From Echiichthys vipera (taxonomy: Eukaryota; Chordata; Actinopteri; Perciformes; Trachinidae): a DNA stretch of 64,000 bases. This document shows positions 43,161-54,349 of the stretch, piece by piece; position 1 is the first letter of the stretch, and each line of letters opens with the position of its first letter. The notes beneath the pieces were generated by a model that was given only the letters and a program-made list of their open reading frames with translations, was not told the origin of the DNA and made no database searches. Position numbers and translations under genes: made by a program. The stretch lies in contig OY829655.1 in assembly GCA_963691815.1 (NCBI GenBank), positions 12,718,279 to 12,782,278 on the forward strand. Direction: 5' to 3'.

Positions 43161-46100
43161 GCACGCACGCAAACGCGCGTGAGCACACACACCTCCAGTG
43201 GCTAACACTAAAGCTAGCGTTAAAACCCGACACATTATTTCCAGTGTTGTCCAGTGTTGCAAAACTGGACAACACCGTAGCCTCATGTCGCATGAGCTTT
43301 CTAAAACAGAACGTATCGTTACGTTACGTCTTGACTTACCTAAAGTTCATTATGGGATGCCCTGAAGTGTCTCTTAAAATCCGTGGTTCTTTAGTTTAAT
43401 TAACGCTAACGATGACCCACAGCAGCGGCAGCTTCAGAATCCAAATAATGCGCGTGTGGGGATTGAGGACGTGCCGTCGCCCAGACGCGAGACTGGGAGA
43501 AAACTTCAAAATAATAATAATAACAATAACGTGACTAAACGAGACGAAACAATGTTATTTCGTCTCGCTTTCGTCAACGAAAATGAAGAGACATTTCGTC
43601 TCGTTTTTATTCGTCAACGAAATTGCATTATATATTTTGTCTTAGTCATCGTCACATGCCAGCATTTTCGTTTCGTCTCGTCTAGTTTTCGTCAGGTGAT
43701 AGAGGTTCGTTGACGAAGATATTTCGTCATCATTTTCGTTGACGAAAGCAACACTATCAGTAGGGAGATAATGAATTGGCTGTTCTCTAATGCTGACCTA
43801 AATGGGCATCTAAGGGGCGCACTCACACTGTCCGTCCGTGCCGTGCCCCGGGCTTTAGGGTACTTGTGCCCCCCTCCCTCTCTCCCCGCCGGCCAGGCCC
43901 GTTTGTACTCACACTGCCTGGGCCTCGCGCGAATGCTTCTTGACTGTCCGTATGTCACACGTCACAAGCATTGATTGACGTCATCGCGATGCGTCGCTTT
44001 GTTTACAAATCCTTCCATAGACCTCAGAGTTTTTGTGGGTCTTGTCCAACTGTTTTTGAATATTTTCATCCGACCAAATCTGCAGTAATCACTCCACCTC
44101 CGCATCACACCAACGCGAACCTTTCGCCGCCATTGTTTTAAATGTCCGCGCATGGTCTTCGGACATGGTTTTTTCTATGTCCAAACAGGCGCACATAAAA
44201 TGACGTCAGAGCCGCCGTAGGCCTCGTGCTCGTACATGTGTACATGCGCTTACAAAAGCCCACCTCTCCCAAATACTCAGTGGGTTGCACTCACACTGGT
44301 CAAAAGAACTAGGCTGTAACCGTAAAACTTGTATGGGCTTGGTACGGATGGACAGTGTGAGTGCGCCCTAAGCAACCTCTGGGGCTCAAAACTGAAGCCA
44401 ATTTGGAAGTGACAAAAACTGCAGTTCCTTGAATGGCCACTTGAGGGCTGGCACCAAAAGCAAGTCAATCCCCTTAGACCCCCATGTTTAACTTTACAGC
44501 AGAAATACACAGCCTGGTAAATTTGTTCGCTCTCTATAGTTGCCCCATTCATGACAACTTTACTCACCCATTTGAATTACTTGGTAGCTTAGGTAAACCA
44601 TAGACCTCACGACCAGTTGTTTTACACAGCTCCTGTCTGTCATGTAAAGCCAATGCATTTTGAATTCTTGGCTCTGGCTCATATGCCTATTTTTGATGCT
44701 TACGCACTTGTACATAGAAAACCTATCCGTCCAATAACAAATGCATCCATGTCACTGTCATTTCTGCCGAAAACTATTACTAGTACTTGCAAACCATACC
44801 TAATTCTATTTCGTCTAAGCATGCAAATTAGTTTTGTTTGCCAATCCCAATGCAACAGTGTTTGTTCTTAAAAATGCAAAACACTATAAACGCCCTTATG
44901 GCATGGCTAATGTTGAATATTTACCATGTTTGGTGTTTGTTTTAATCCCCTTGTTACTATTATAGTTGCTGTTTTGACTAACCTGTTACAGTACCAAGTG
45001 GCTTTAAAAAATAAATTACAGGAAGTATGAAGGTCTTTAAGACATTGTAAAAAAAAAAAGTATACAATTCTTGAAATTAAGTCTCATAAAATATGTCTTT
45101 AATATAGTTAACTAAGGTCTTGTGTTGTTCACTATAAACAGTAATACCAGAATCTTTTGTGTTAGTAGCACAGTTGCATACAGTCAGCTTTATTAAACAC
45201 AACTAAATGTCCCTTTAGAAATGCATTTTCTTTTACTACCCATTTACAATAGGGATGAAAAACCTACATGACCTCTGATGAAACCCAAATGTATTTCCTT
45301 GCATTGGACCAATTAAAAGTATTTTAATTTAGTATGGCCTTCTAGAGCAGATGCAATACCTTTCTGAAACTGGCAGATGCCCTGTTTACTTGAGTGGAGT
45401 AAAATGTGTTCTTGTTGTTTTCAGGGAGGATGTTTGAAGGCAGTGCCACAACCATGCTGTCATCTCTGGACACTGTCGCCTCCTTAAGTGATGATACTCT
45501 ATTATGGCCGGGTAGGAAAATCTTCTCAGGTGTCATGAGAGTCAAACAAGTGTGTTTGTGGGATGTATATGTGGTGGTGAGTTGAATGTGTTGCTGTTGC
45601 TTGATTTCTGTACTTTATAGACATTGTGTAGCAGTCATATAGAGGCTGTATGGGGACTTCTATAGGCTTTGTTTTTTTAGTGTGGTTATGCTTGAGGGTA
45701 ATGTTTTTTTTATTTATGTGTCCACTCTCAGGTCATGAGTATGCAGAGGACAACCTCCTGTTTGCTGCCGAGGTTGAACCTCGTAACACTGCCAGGGAAA
45801 ACAAATCTCAGTGGGTGCTGCTGCAGCGAGGCCAGAAGCTGTGCACGGTGAGAATGATATATCGTCATTGTTATGCTTCTGTAGCACAACGTTCCAGAGA
45901 CGATTCATGTTGTCCAGCACCTGGGAAGAGGGGTTTATCACCTGCCTACAGTGTGTGTGCTGTCAGTGCCTAAGCGCTCCTCCTCCAGCCCCTCACAGTC
46001 GAGTCTCATCTGTGATACAGTCTGCAGAAGAGCAAAGGTTCACTGTCGAGTGAAGTGCCTGTCCAGAATTTAGACTAGTTTTTATCTGCCATCTAAACAG

Positions 46101-47692
46101 CATTGCACCAGAGGCGGTTTCACACATTTGCAGTAAGAGGGCCTTTTTACTGCACACATTTTGACTTGTCATATCAGGAAAAGCACAGGTGTTACTGATA
46201 ACATTAACGATTGTTCTGCTCTATTTAAGTGTCTCAATAAGCTGTGACAGAGTGACAGTAAGCCAGCATGAACACTAACAGGATCATGAAACTCAAGCAG
46301 CTAAATGGAAGTCGGACATTATTCATTTTAGTATTTACACCTTTTTATGCTGTGACATGTTACAACAAATAAATACTTAATTTAATTCAATCCAAATGCT
46401 TTATTGGCATGACATATAAAAAAAGCATAGAACACAATGAAGGAAATAACAGCCATTTTTAAAATTCATACATGTTATTCCTATGTTCAGACAATGATAA
46501 TATATTAGTATGAACATGAACAACTCTCTCCCAAATTCAAAAACTAGAGTATTTAAAGAGCTAACGCATACACACACATACACACACGTACACACACAGT
46601 CTGGAACCATAGACAATGTATGTAAAGGATGAGATGACTGAGATAACCCAGGGGAAGGTTCTGAGTATATGGGTACATTTTCTGTTTTACAGCCTATAAC
46701 ACCAAATTAGAATAAAGCTCATTTGGATATAAAAACAGAAAACAAACATTTGGTGGGTCCACAGAATCAGTCTTTTTCTTGATGACATTGTTTGAGTTTG
46801 AGACTTACTTTTCTGATTTGTGCCTTTGGAAATCAGCTCATGTTCACGGATATTGATTGAATCTTCCTTGGCCATATAACATATAATAATTATTCTTTGA
46901 TGTTTACCTTTAACACAAAAATAAAGTGAATAAGAATACAGAGTCATGTAACAGAATCAAATTGTTAAGTTACTATAATAATATAGATACAATAGGTAAA
47001 GCAGTTAACACTGTTTATCGGGCTTTCTGTGATACTGCCATGGCTAGCTTTTTGACAGTGATACTTTTTTAAAGATATTTTTGGCCACTGCCAGGGACTC
47101 AACTTACATTCTACCAGCTGAGCTTGAGGTCCCCCCGACAGTACTTTTGCTGAATATCCATTAGCTACATATTTGAATTTGTTCTGTGGTGGGGAAAGAG
47201 CTTTAGGTTAAACAATATGTTAGCAGAAACTCCCACTAACTCTTGAACTCCTTGTTTTAGCTGCTTTTAACCTCTGTAATACAGGGTTTTATCATCTGGG
47301 TTGGATGAAATGGGATTTGTTGATGAGGAGATATGAATTGGGACATGGGTGCAATGCATGCAAAGATCTGTTGGTTTAAGGAGTCACTTGTTATCCACAA
47401 TTCTGTTCTGCAAATGAATGAATGAATGGATGGCATGTAAATCACTGTGGCTGCTAGACTGAAACTATGTACATCAGTTTTGACAAGGACTGCTTTTTGA
47501 TGGGCTCTTCATTTTCAGTGTCCCTCCACTATTGGAGAAGAGAGGCAGTACAATCCTTTCCTACGCAGCCACACTGCAGAGCTCCATCTGGCCCTGGGTA
47601 TTCAGCAGTTCCAGGATGAAGACTGGACCCAGTTCAGGGCTCGAGTGCTGGAGGAGCTGCGAAAACGCAAAGACCTCTTTAACAGGAGATAG
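38513..47692 (+). CDS. pnkd: PNKD-like metallo-beta-lactamase-fold hydrolase
   Basis: Orthologue of PNKD (MR-1), a glyoxalase-II-related protein linked in humans to paroxysmal nonkinesigenic dyskinesia. Exons: 38513-38670, 39330-39445, 40366-40478, 41148-41206, 41593-41685, 42185-42348, 45425-45511, 45732-45847, 47519-47692 (TAG). Phases agree, 359 residues. The ATG lies in gccATGg. Residues 6-26 form one hydrophobic anchor followed by a basic stretch, matching the human membrane-anchored medium isoform's first exon rather than the long one. The fold carries the metal motif THKHWDH (145-151), TPGHTVGH (200-207), FSGDLVFLSGCG with the bridging Asp (224-235) and WPGHEYAE (262-269). All expected ligands are present, so the enzyme looks intact. 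The C-terminus LEELRKRKDLFNRR resembles human PNKD. The intron after exon 6 (3.1 kb) is full of transposons. Exon 2 can read on into intron 2. Confidence 0.96.
39446..39999 (+). other. In-frame read-through extension of pnkd exon 2 (possible short isoform)
   Basis: If the exon 2 donor (ggtatgc) is not used, the pnkd frame stays open for 184 further codons to a TAA at 39997-39999, giving a 275-residue product with the same membrane anchor but no metallo-hydrolase domain. An AATAAA follows at 40307-40312, before exon 3. The added part (starting GMQQSGFLLFPIHTV, ending LQYRKKHL) matches no family I know. Chance openness remains possible. Confidence 0.35.
43006..43062. repeat. (CA)n microsatellite
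   Basis: An uninterrupted CA dinucleotide run of about 28 units inside the hAT element of pnkd intron 6. Confidence 0.97.
43098..43170. repeat. (CA)n microsatellite with GCAC tail
   Basis: About 29 CA units (43098-43156) passing into four GCAC units, 36 bases after the first CA array. The reverse strand yields Val/Cys-repeat ORFs that are not genes. Confidence 0.95.
43814..44368 (-). mobile_element. PIF/Harbinger-type element with Myb/SANT-like ORF piece
   Basis: TAA flanks both ends (43811-43813, 44369-44371). Termini ggggcgcactcacactgtcc and ggacagtgtgagtgcgccc are inverted. On the - strand it encodes MAAKGSRWCDAEVE, a stop in place of the next residue, then LLQIWSDENIQKQLDKTHKN and SEVYGRICKQ: the start of a Myb/SANT-like (trihelix-type) domain as carried by Harbinger ORF2 proteins. 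The in-frame stop and lack of the rest make it non-functional. It is the longest of three copies in the window and lies in pnkd intron 6, only 57 bases from the hAT element. Confidence 0.85.
44376..44600 (-). repeat. Common fish interspersed repeat
   Basis: Contains aaaactgcagttccttgaat, ggccacttgagggctggc, cccccatgtttaactttac and cccattcatgacaact, an ordered wording seen widely in fish genomes. No ORF. Orientation and borders are approximate. Confidence 0.5.
46385..46470 (-). mobile_element. Short LINE-like 3' end
   Basis: The wording ccaaatgctttattggcatg resembles antisense 3' termini of fish LINEs. It lies in pnkd intron 8. Confidence 0.35.
46590..46880. repeat. Dispersed repeat, copy 2
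   Basis: Partner of the repeat at 37240-37600 in the same orientation, sharing aataaagctcatttgg, gatgacattg, gtttgagacttact and gctcatgttcac. It lies in the last pnkd intron. Confidence 0.6.
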
Positions 47693-48510
47693 TACTTGAA
47701 TCACTAAGGCCAGCTTAATACCGGCAAACAAAGGTGCAATCTCACCTATGCTGTACAGTGGTACGTTGTAGAGTAGCGATGAGCGAGGTACTGAGTGAAA
47801 GTCTGTTCAAAGAAACCGTTTTTGTACCAACCTGTATCTGAGACTGCTATGAACATAGTTATGTTGTCATTATTACATGACATTTCATTTTCAACACAAT
47901 CTGGTTTTTCATTTACGCAGTCACTCATGTTAACCGATCCCATCATCATGTCTGATTGTTTGCATTTCGCCCCAGACGCAGAGCGGAACTAGATTGACTG
48001 ACATGTGCGCCGAAATGAGAAGGGTGCATTTTTCTGCTCCGCAGCGGCATGAGGGAGAGCATCTGCTCTCAGAATGCGTGCATGTCCTCTGACCTTTGAC
48101 ACTTAAGGGAGAGCAGAACAGACCAGTGTATTTTGTTATCGCTTTAGCAACATTCCAGGCTGTCACAAAGGAATTCTGTGAACATATTATTTTGCAATTG
48201 CATTTTTAAGTAATGATTTAGATGTGATGAAAATGGTTTTGAGAATCAGAAAAATTTGGGTTACGGTACCCTGAAAGTGCTTGAAAAATGTTTAACTGTT
48301 TAAAATTAAGCTGTACGAACCCTGTTGTTTCATTTGAACTAACTGTTCCACATTTTGAATTGTATATTTCAAGTGTCAATAGTTGCACCGTGGGTACGTG
48401 AAGAGCAACACACTGTATGTGAAGGATTTGACTGTTGTGTGCTTTGTAATGTATGAAACATGACTGATTTGCTATTGAATGGGGGATGTCTAGCCTGTGG
48501 AATAGATAGA

Positions 48511-48516
48511 ATTAAA
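48511..48516 (+). other. Candidate pnkd poly(A) signal
   Basis: ATTAAA followed by the GT-rich agggtgctgttgaaagtgt. An AATAAA at 49323-49328 is the alternative, which would give a 3' UTR of about 1.6 kb. Confidence 0.3.
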
Positions 48517-49562
48517 TGTACAGGGTGCTGTTGAAAGTGTAGGGAAACACTACGTTTTGCAATCACTTTCCAATTTTCTTTAAATATGTAATATTTAAGA
48601 GTAAGACGGTGATGAAAATATCTTTAATTTTCTTTCCAAAATGAGAATACAATATGACTAACTGTGGTACTCAATTTAATATTTCATAAGGAATGTTTTT
48701 CTAGCTAATTTGAAAACTTTGGAAACCAAAATTGTACATATGTTTTAATATATTGAATGATCTATTATGCTGTGACAATTCAATGGACAGAAATAATTTC
48801 AGTGTGTAATGAAAGATCTTCCAATGCAAAATATTTCAGATTTTTTTTTGTATGTCTTTTTGTAAAGGTAATGTAATGCAGGTGAGGATGAGCCAAAATG
48901 CAAAGGATCAAACCTTTACGTTTTTGAGGAGCTATGAACACTCTTCTGATTCCTGCGTTACTCCTGCAGTAGCGCTTGTATCAAAGCGTCTTTTTCCCCC
49001 GATGATTGTTGACTAAAATGTTATTCTGTTTGTTTGAAGCAGATTCACATCTTATCTGCATATGTTTGAGTTATGAATACCACCACATGGGAGACTGTTT
49101 TCCTTCAGGTTATGTTTTAATGAGGGAATATGAAAGTAAACTTTCATTCATTAGAGTTGTGTATGTGTTATTTGTTGTCTTTATGAGTGTTCCAAACTGA
49201 CAGCTGAGTTTTTTTTCCCACTTCTCTAAACTCAAATAAGAGAGGAACCTACATTCTGCACACGCAAAAGATGCCCTAGAAAACAAAAAGGTGAAATTAA
49301 CTTTCTGTCGACAAAGCAGTGTAATAAAACAGAACAACTTGCAGGAGGATTATAAACGAACGTGTTTTGTCTTTGTTCCAACTCTGGCGCCTCTTTCGAA
49401 GGCTTCTGTATAAATTAGAGGGACAGTGATGAAAGTAGGATCTGTAATGAAAAGTCCTGAACTTGAAAAGTGATGCACTGTCAAAAGCAGACTTGCATTT
49501 GCTCCTGAAACTCCCAGGCTCGCAACACTTTACATAAACACATAAATCAAAACATTATTTAA

Positions 49563-50720
49563 AGGTTCCGTATAGTGAAAAGTTAGATTTATATGTCTGT
49601 TTTATTTTAAAGTAAGTCGAGATGCTGTCAGGATTGTCAATTTCCATACTTCACTTGAAAACATCTTTAACTGAATAGACTATTTCCAGACAGAGAAAGT
49701 GCATTTATTTATCCAGTATGTTAAACAGAATCATTTTTCATCGATATTGTTGATCTGAGCGCCTTTTAAATATCAAAACAACTCAACTGTCCACTCTAAT
49801 GCATGTGCATTCATTAGGTTAAGATAATTGTCTGAAGCATCAGTGGCTGAACGGTGTCAACTTTTTATAATAACCTCGGAAAGCTCGACCTACATCAGTA
49901 CACAGGTATTTGCTTTCATAAATACTATGAAAGTATGAAATGAGCAATCCCCAGTGAGATGCCCGTATTCAGAAACTGTGCCTTTAAACGAGCCATCAGG
50001 ACTTCTGTAAAGAACTTGTAATGTCACAACTATACTATAGAACAAATCACTGACATTAAACAAGCGGTCACTTCTGGGCAGACAGCTGGTTGATTTACAT
50101 TGCGGTGATATACGAAGTGGGAAAACTTGTTGATTTCTGTTTTCAGTTTCAGCCGTGAATGTAACGTTTTAGGAGCTATAGTTAATCTGACTTTTCTGCT
50201 GGGTTATTATTTTACCCATGGTGTTGTTTGCATTTTAGATAAACCAAATCTAGCAATACGAACAGCAACATCTCACGGAATAACTGGGAGTGCTGGGGGC
50301 TGTCATTTTCTAAATGTTAAATAAAGTCTCCAACCTAACATTATTAAAGTGTTATTAATGAGATATAAAAGCATCAAACATGAATTTTAGATGAATGAGA
50401 TAAGAGTATATCCAGTTGTTCCTTGTCATTGAATTATGTGTACAGGACATAGGTTTACTGCCTGGAAATTATTGTAAACAAACATTGTGATTTAATCTAT
50501 ATATAGGTAGAAAATATTGCTTTAGTGTCATTATAGTCATTTCCCGGCTGCACTGACCCCAAAAGTGCAGATGTGGACACCTTTGAATCACCAACCAATC
50601 AGAGCTTCAGGGGGCTTAAAGAGACAGGCACTAAAATGGAGCATTTAGACAGAGGGTGAATACAGGTATATTCAGACAGACAGTATGAGAAAAGTAATGG
50701 GTTTTTTTTAACATTAAAGC
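49563..50720 (+). mobile_element. TTAA-type MITE, copy D, split by insertions
   Basis: It begins after TTAA at 49559-49562 with aggttccgtatagtgaaaag. Family blocks follow at about 49905-50040 (cccgtattcagaaactgtgc, aggacttctgtaaag) and at about 50490-50720 (ctatatataggtagaaaata, aaccaatcagagc, gacagagggtgaata). Unrelated stretches at roughly 49628-49905 and 50043-50490 interrupt it. Confidence 0.65.
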
Positions 50721-51704
50721 CACTGAACACACACACAGTTGTTTTCAGTTATTCTGGCTGATTAGACCTCTGCTTGGGTTAAGGGTGTGCGGGGCTTTGA
50801 TGGAAATTTGATTGGAATGTATGAGGTCATAAACATCCATCTATCAATAAGAATGATAAGGGTGTCCTTTATCCCGCCTTAACAGGTGAAACAAAGCTAA
50901 CAGGAGACTCAGGAAGATGTCAGTCAATCACAGTAAACACACCCACACAGTCCTGAGAAGAGGTCTAATCATCTAGTTAACTGAAAACATCTGTGCGGTC
51001 TACTTTAAAACAACTAGAAACTGCTGCCTTGACTTACACAAACTAAATTTATCACAATTTACTGTCTTCTAGGTCAATGGGTGTGATCGTTCCCATTTTA
51101 TTTGATTACTATTCCTAAATTTAGGTCTTTTTCACTAAACAAATGTTGTGTGTAACAGTAATAAAAGACCAGGTATATAATAAAATAAATGATGTCTGAA
51201 TTCCATTCAGCAGCTGGGGTTCGGAGCACTCATTAATGTTAACATCAACAGCTGTGCTTTCCCTGCCCGACAAGTGTGTGCTGTAAAAAAGGCCTGCAGA
51301 TGCACTTTTTTTATAAATCATCATGATTATGGATAACTGTTCAGATAGGACAAACATCTGTTGACAGAAGGGCTATAAAACAATGTCAGTGACCACAACC
51401 ACGAGAGGTCCTTGAGCATACGATCATGAGTGTGCACAAGAAATATTGATCTGCGATGTGTTTGCAAAACTCCTTAATTTTTTTCGGTCAGGAATTTTCC
51501 TTGAGCACGTTGAAATGATTGAGCTTTTGCAGCAGATTTCAGACAGACCGTATGCACTGTATAGCATTTTATGCTAATATCCTGAAAAATCAGTAATAAG
51601 AAACATGCTATTGCAGTTGCTTGACTATGCGGATAGTTTAATCGTGCAATTAATTCAATACTGTGAATATGAGTGATGTTATTTTTTTTTAATGATAAGC
51701 ATAG

Positions 51705-52030
51705 GCTACACTACCTAAATCAAATGTATTCACATGCATTTGGGACGTAAATAAAAACAGAATACAATGATTTGCAAATCCTTTCCAAACTATATTCAAC
51801 TACATACACCACAAAGACAAGATATTTAATGCTCAAACTGATAAACTTTATTGTTTTTTTGCAATTGAAATATTCAACATTTTGAATAATATGTTACATC
51901 ACCTTTCCTTTTTACAACACTCACTAGGTGTCTGGGAACTGAGGACACTAATTGTTGAAGCTTTGTCTGTGGAATTCTTTCCCATTCTTGCATAATGAAT
52001 GACTTAAGTTGTTCAGCGGTCCAGGGTCTC
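51705..52030 (-). mobile_element. Fragment of an abundant fish DNA transposon
   Basis: Blocks aatacaatgatttgcaaatc, gacaagatatttaatgctc, gataaactttattgtttttt and ttgttgaagctttgtctgtg match, in order, a repeat very common in teleosts. I recall it as a Kolobok-type element but cannot confirm this. Non-coding; the strand is a guess. Confidence 0.5.
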
Positions 52031-52261
52031 TAGAGAAAAAAGTGCAGGCACTTAGGTGGGTTTGAAAACGTTAAAAAGCCTTTATTTTAGTGGGTACAAT
52101 TTAAAAAACACCAAAGTGTGTTGGCCTGCGCCTTCCTCAGGTGTATGAAGACAAGAGACACATCCGAGCAATTTTAGTAAAATCAAGTTCAGCTGTGAAT
52201 CCTTAGATCTGTGCAGTACTCCTCCAGGCCTGCAGGAGGACCCGGCACAAACAGTCTAGAG

Positions 52262-52961
52262 CAGGGATGTCAAAGTCAAATACATCAGAGGGCCAAAAAA
52301 ACAAATTTGCTACAAGCCGAGGGCCGGACTGGTTCAATGTTTATTAAAACATATTAAAATGATTGCATATCACCTATTGAACCAAGACCAAACACAGTGT
52401 ACTGTATTTTATTTAATGATTAAATGAATAATCCAATATTTTTGTATGGCTCTGTCAGTAATTTCAAGTGAAAACATTTTTCAACAGACTCACAGGCAAA
52501 AACAAACTTCCTTCAAAGAGAAAACATATGTCCTGTACATTAAATGACTAAAGCAATATTTTCTTATGACTTTAGTGATTTCAAGGAAAATATTTTCAAC
52601 AGGTAAACAGCAAAAAAGAAATTGTCCTTCAAAAATAAAATGTGTTCCTTAATATCAAGATAAAGACACACAGCTTTGTGAACATGCACTCTGCCTCCCA
52701 CCGAGCTTCAAACACCCCTTCGGTTTAGCCATTATTGGGGAGGGGGGGTGCTGAAAGTTGAGGCGGCCCACTTGCGGTGCTGCAGTGAGTTCGCAGGCTA
52801 CCGTTGCAATGTGGGTAATGTAGTTTTGGTGCGTGAAAAACACCAGCAGGCGGCTGTGGCGTGCGGGCCGGTTCTAATACTAATCAAACATCATCCCGGG
52901 GGCCAAGATAATTCATCCGTGGGCCGGATCTGGCCCGCGGGCCTTGACTTTGACACCCATG
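52262..52961. mobile_element. hAT element (700 bp) with perfect 8-bp target duplication
   Basis: gtctagag lies immediately on both sides (52254-52261, 52962-52969). Termini cagggatgtcaaagtcaa and ttgactttgacacccatg are inverted, as in Charlie-like hATs. The inner sequence contains gggccggactgg and ggccggatctggcccgcggg. No transposase ORF. The exact target duplication suggests a fairly recent insertion. Confidence 0.9.
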
Positions 52962-53131
52962 GTCTAGAGGCACCATCAGGGTCCACATTGAGCTGGATTG
53001 ATTTTTGTATGGTCTCCATTTTGGAATCCATGGTTTATGTTAGATTGTTATATTTGTATCTTGTTAATGGTCAAATAGTCTGTCTATTGGCTCTGATTAT
53101 TTCAGAGGTAGAATTTCTTCAGGACCCCGAT

Positions 53132-53639
53132 CAGTGGCAGTTTAAGGTGGTCAGGGGCCCCTAAGCTACTGTTTGTTTGGGCCCCCCACATAATTAATCA
53201 TGCGTTATCAGAAATAAACCCGCTAGAACAGAAGAAGAGTCCACACTAGAAAAATCCTGTCAATGTAGGAATTTTTTTCAGTAGATCTTGGCCTCGCTGT
53301 TCTTTCAGTCGTTGTGCTTTTTTTTTTCGTGCTCTGCTATCACATTTCCTTTCTGACATTTTGCCGCTCTACTATCTAGTAACAGTGAGTGACGTATCAT
53401 TTGACAACAAAGCTGACCTTAAGAACCACATAATGGCAGCTGATTGGGTAAATGTGTCACATATCTATCCAATCAACAAATTAATTTTTTAAAAAAATTC
53501 TAAGGGCCCTTATAGGAGGCAAGTTTTTTACCCACTGTAGAAAAAAAAAAAATTTTTTTTTTAAATAGTCTGGCCAATCCTTCACACACAAGGCCCCTAG
53601 GCTGCAGCCTAGGCCAGCCTGTGCATTAATCCACCTCTG
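53132..53639. mobile_element. hAT-like element (508 bp) with 8-bp target duplication
   Basis: Termini cagtggcagtttaaggtgg and ccacctctg are short imperfect inverted repeats. Flanks accccgat (53124-53131) and accccaat (53640-53647) differ at one base. Internally it has gggcccctaagc and caaggcccctaggctgcagc. No ORF. Confidence 0.75.
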
Positions 53640-54246
53640 ACCCCAATGGTGCTTCTAGATGCAGGAGAGATGATACAGACTGCATCATTAAACAGTCTTT
53701 ACAGTCTATTGTGTGATCCCGTAGATGCTGCAGATGGTCTCTAGTTTATTTGATCTGCATTCGGATAAAAAAAAAAAAAAGAAGATTGCAATAATCTGGA
53801 AAAATGCTGAATCTCAAAGCCAATAATCTCTTAATCCTTGAAATGAAGAAGGAACTATTTGATTATGCACATAACTCAAATGTATTGAAATGAGTTGGTG
53901 CTGGTTTCAAGAAATAGTCTCTAGTAGTCATGAATAAATTCACCTGGAAAGTTTAAAGATTGTTGTTTTATGTTTTATCTACGTTTTTTCTGAATTAGGT
54001 CTCTATTATTAGCCAGTTTTTTTGTTTTTTCAGTGATGCTTTGCTGTCTCCTGATCATTAAATAGGCCCACGGATAGCGAATGTTCTTAAATAACAGCTA
54101 CTATAATGAGCGTTAGGCTTCTTACTCTTTATATGCAGTCAACACCTCTCATCGTCTCCTCAAAATCCAAACGACGCGTCTTTACAAGCTCCTCCAGTCC
54201 GTTTCATTAACTGTGCTCCGCTCCTTGTTTGTACTCCGACCCCGGC

Positions 54247-54266
54247 GACGTCACAAGGCGGAAGTG
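54247..54266 (+). promoter_or_regulatory. gmppa proximal promoter: CRE and ETS sites
   Basis: gacgtcac (54247-54254), a CRE-type site, and gcggaagtg (54258-54266), an ETS/GABP-type site, lie 84-103 bases upstream of the gmppa ATG in a local GC-rich patch without a TATA box. This fits a housekeeping promoter. Confidence 0.5.
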
Positions 54267-54349
54267 GAGACGGAAATACTCAGTCAGCAGCTACAGGTGC
54301 AGTCTTCAGTCAGGACATGTCAGTCACAAATCACAGCCTCTCTGTCAAG

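Larger units (their letters stand above)
42567..43756. mobile_element. Non-autonomous hAT element with 8-bp target duplication
   Basis: Termini tagtgttgtttttgg and cgaaagcaacacta are inverted repeats. Flanks tcagtaag (42559-42566) and tcagtagg (43757-43764) are an 8-bp target duplication with one mismatch. Subterminal regions are full of tagtctagttttagtc and cgtcaacgaaa/tttcgtctcg motifs. The middle holds two long CA microsatellites. There is no transposase ORF. It lies in pnkd intron 6. Confidence 0.8.
47693..54240. other. pnkd-gmppa intergenic region (6.5 kb)
   Basis: No gene recognised. The first 1-1.6 kb is probably pnkd 3' UTR. The rest holds a broken TTAA MITE (49563-50720), a DNA-transposon fragment (51705-52030) and two hAT elements (52262-52961, 53132-53639). 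The parts 50740-51700 and 53650-54200 show nothing recognisable. Confidence 0.65.

Noticed and set aside
43005..43293. Cys/Val-repeat ORFs on the - strand
   Set aside because: They are translations of the CA microsatellites.
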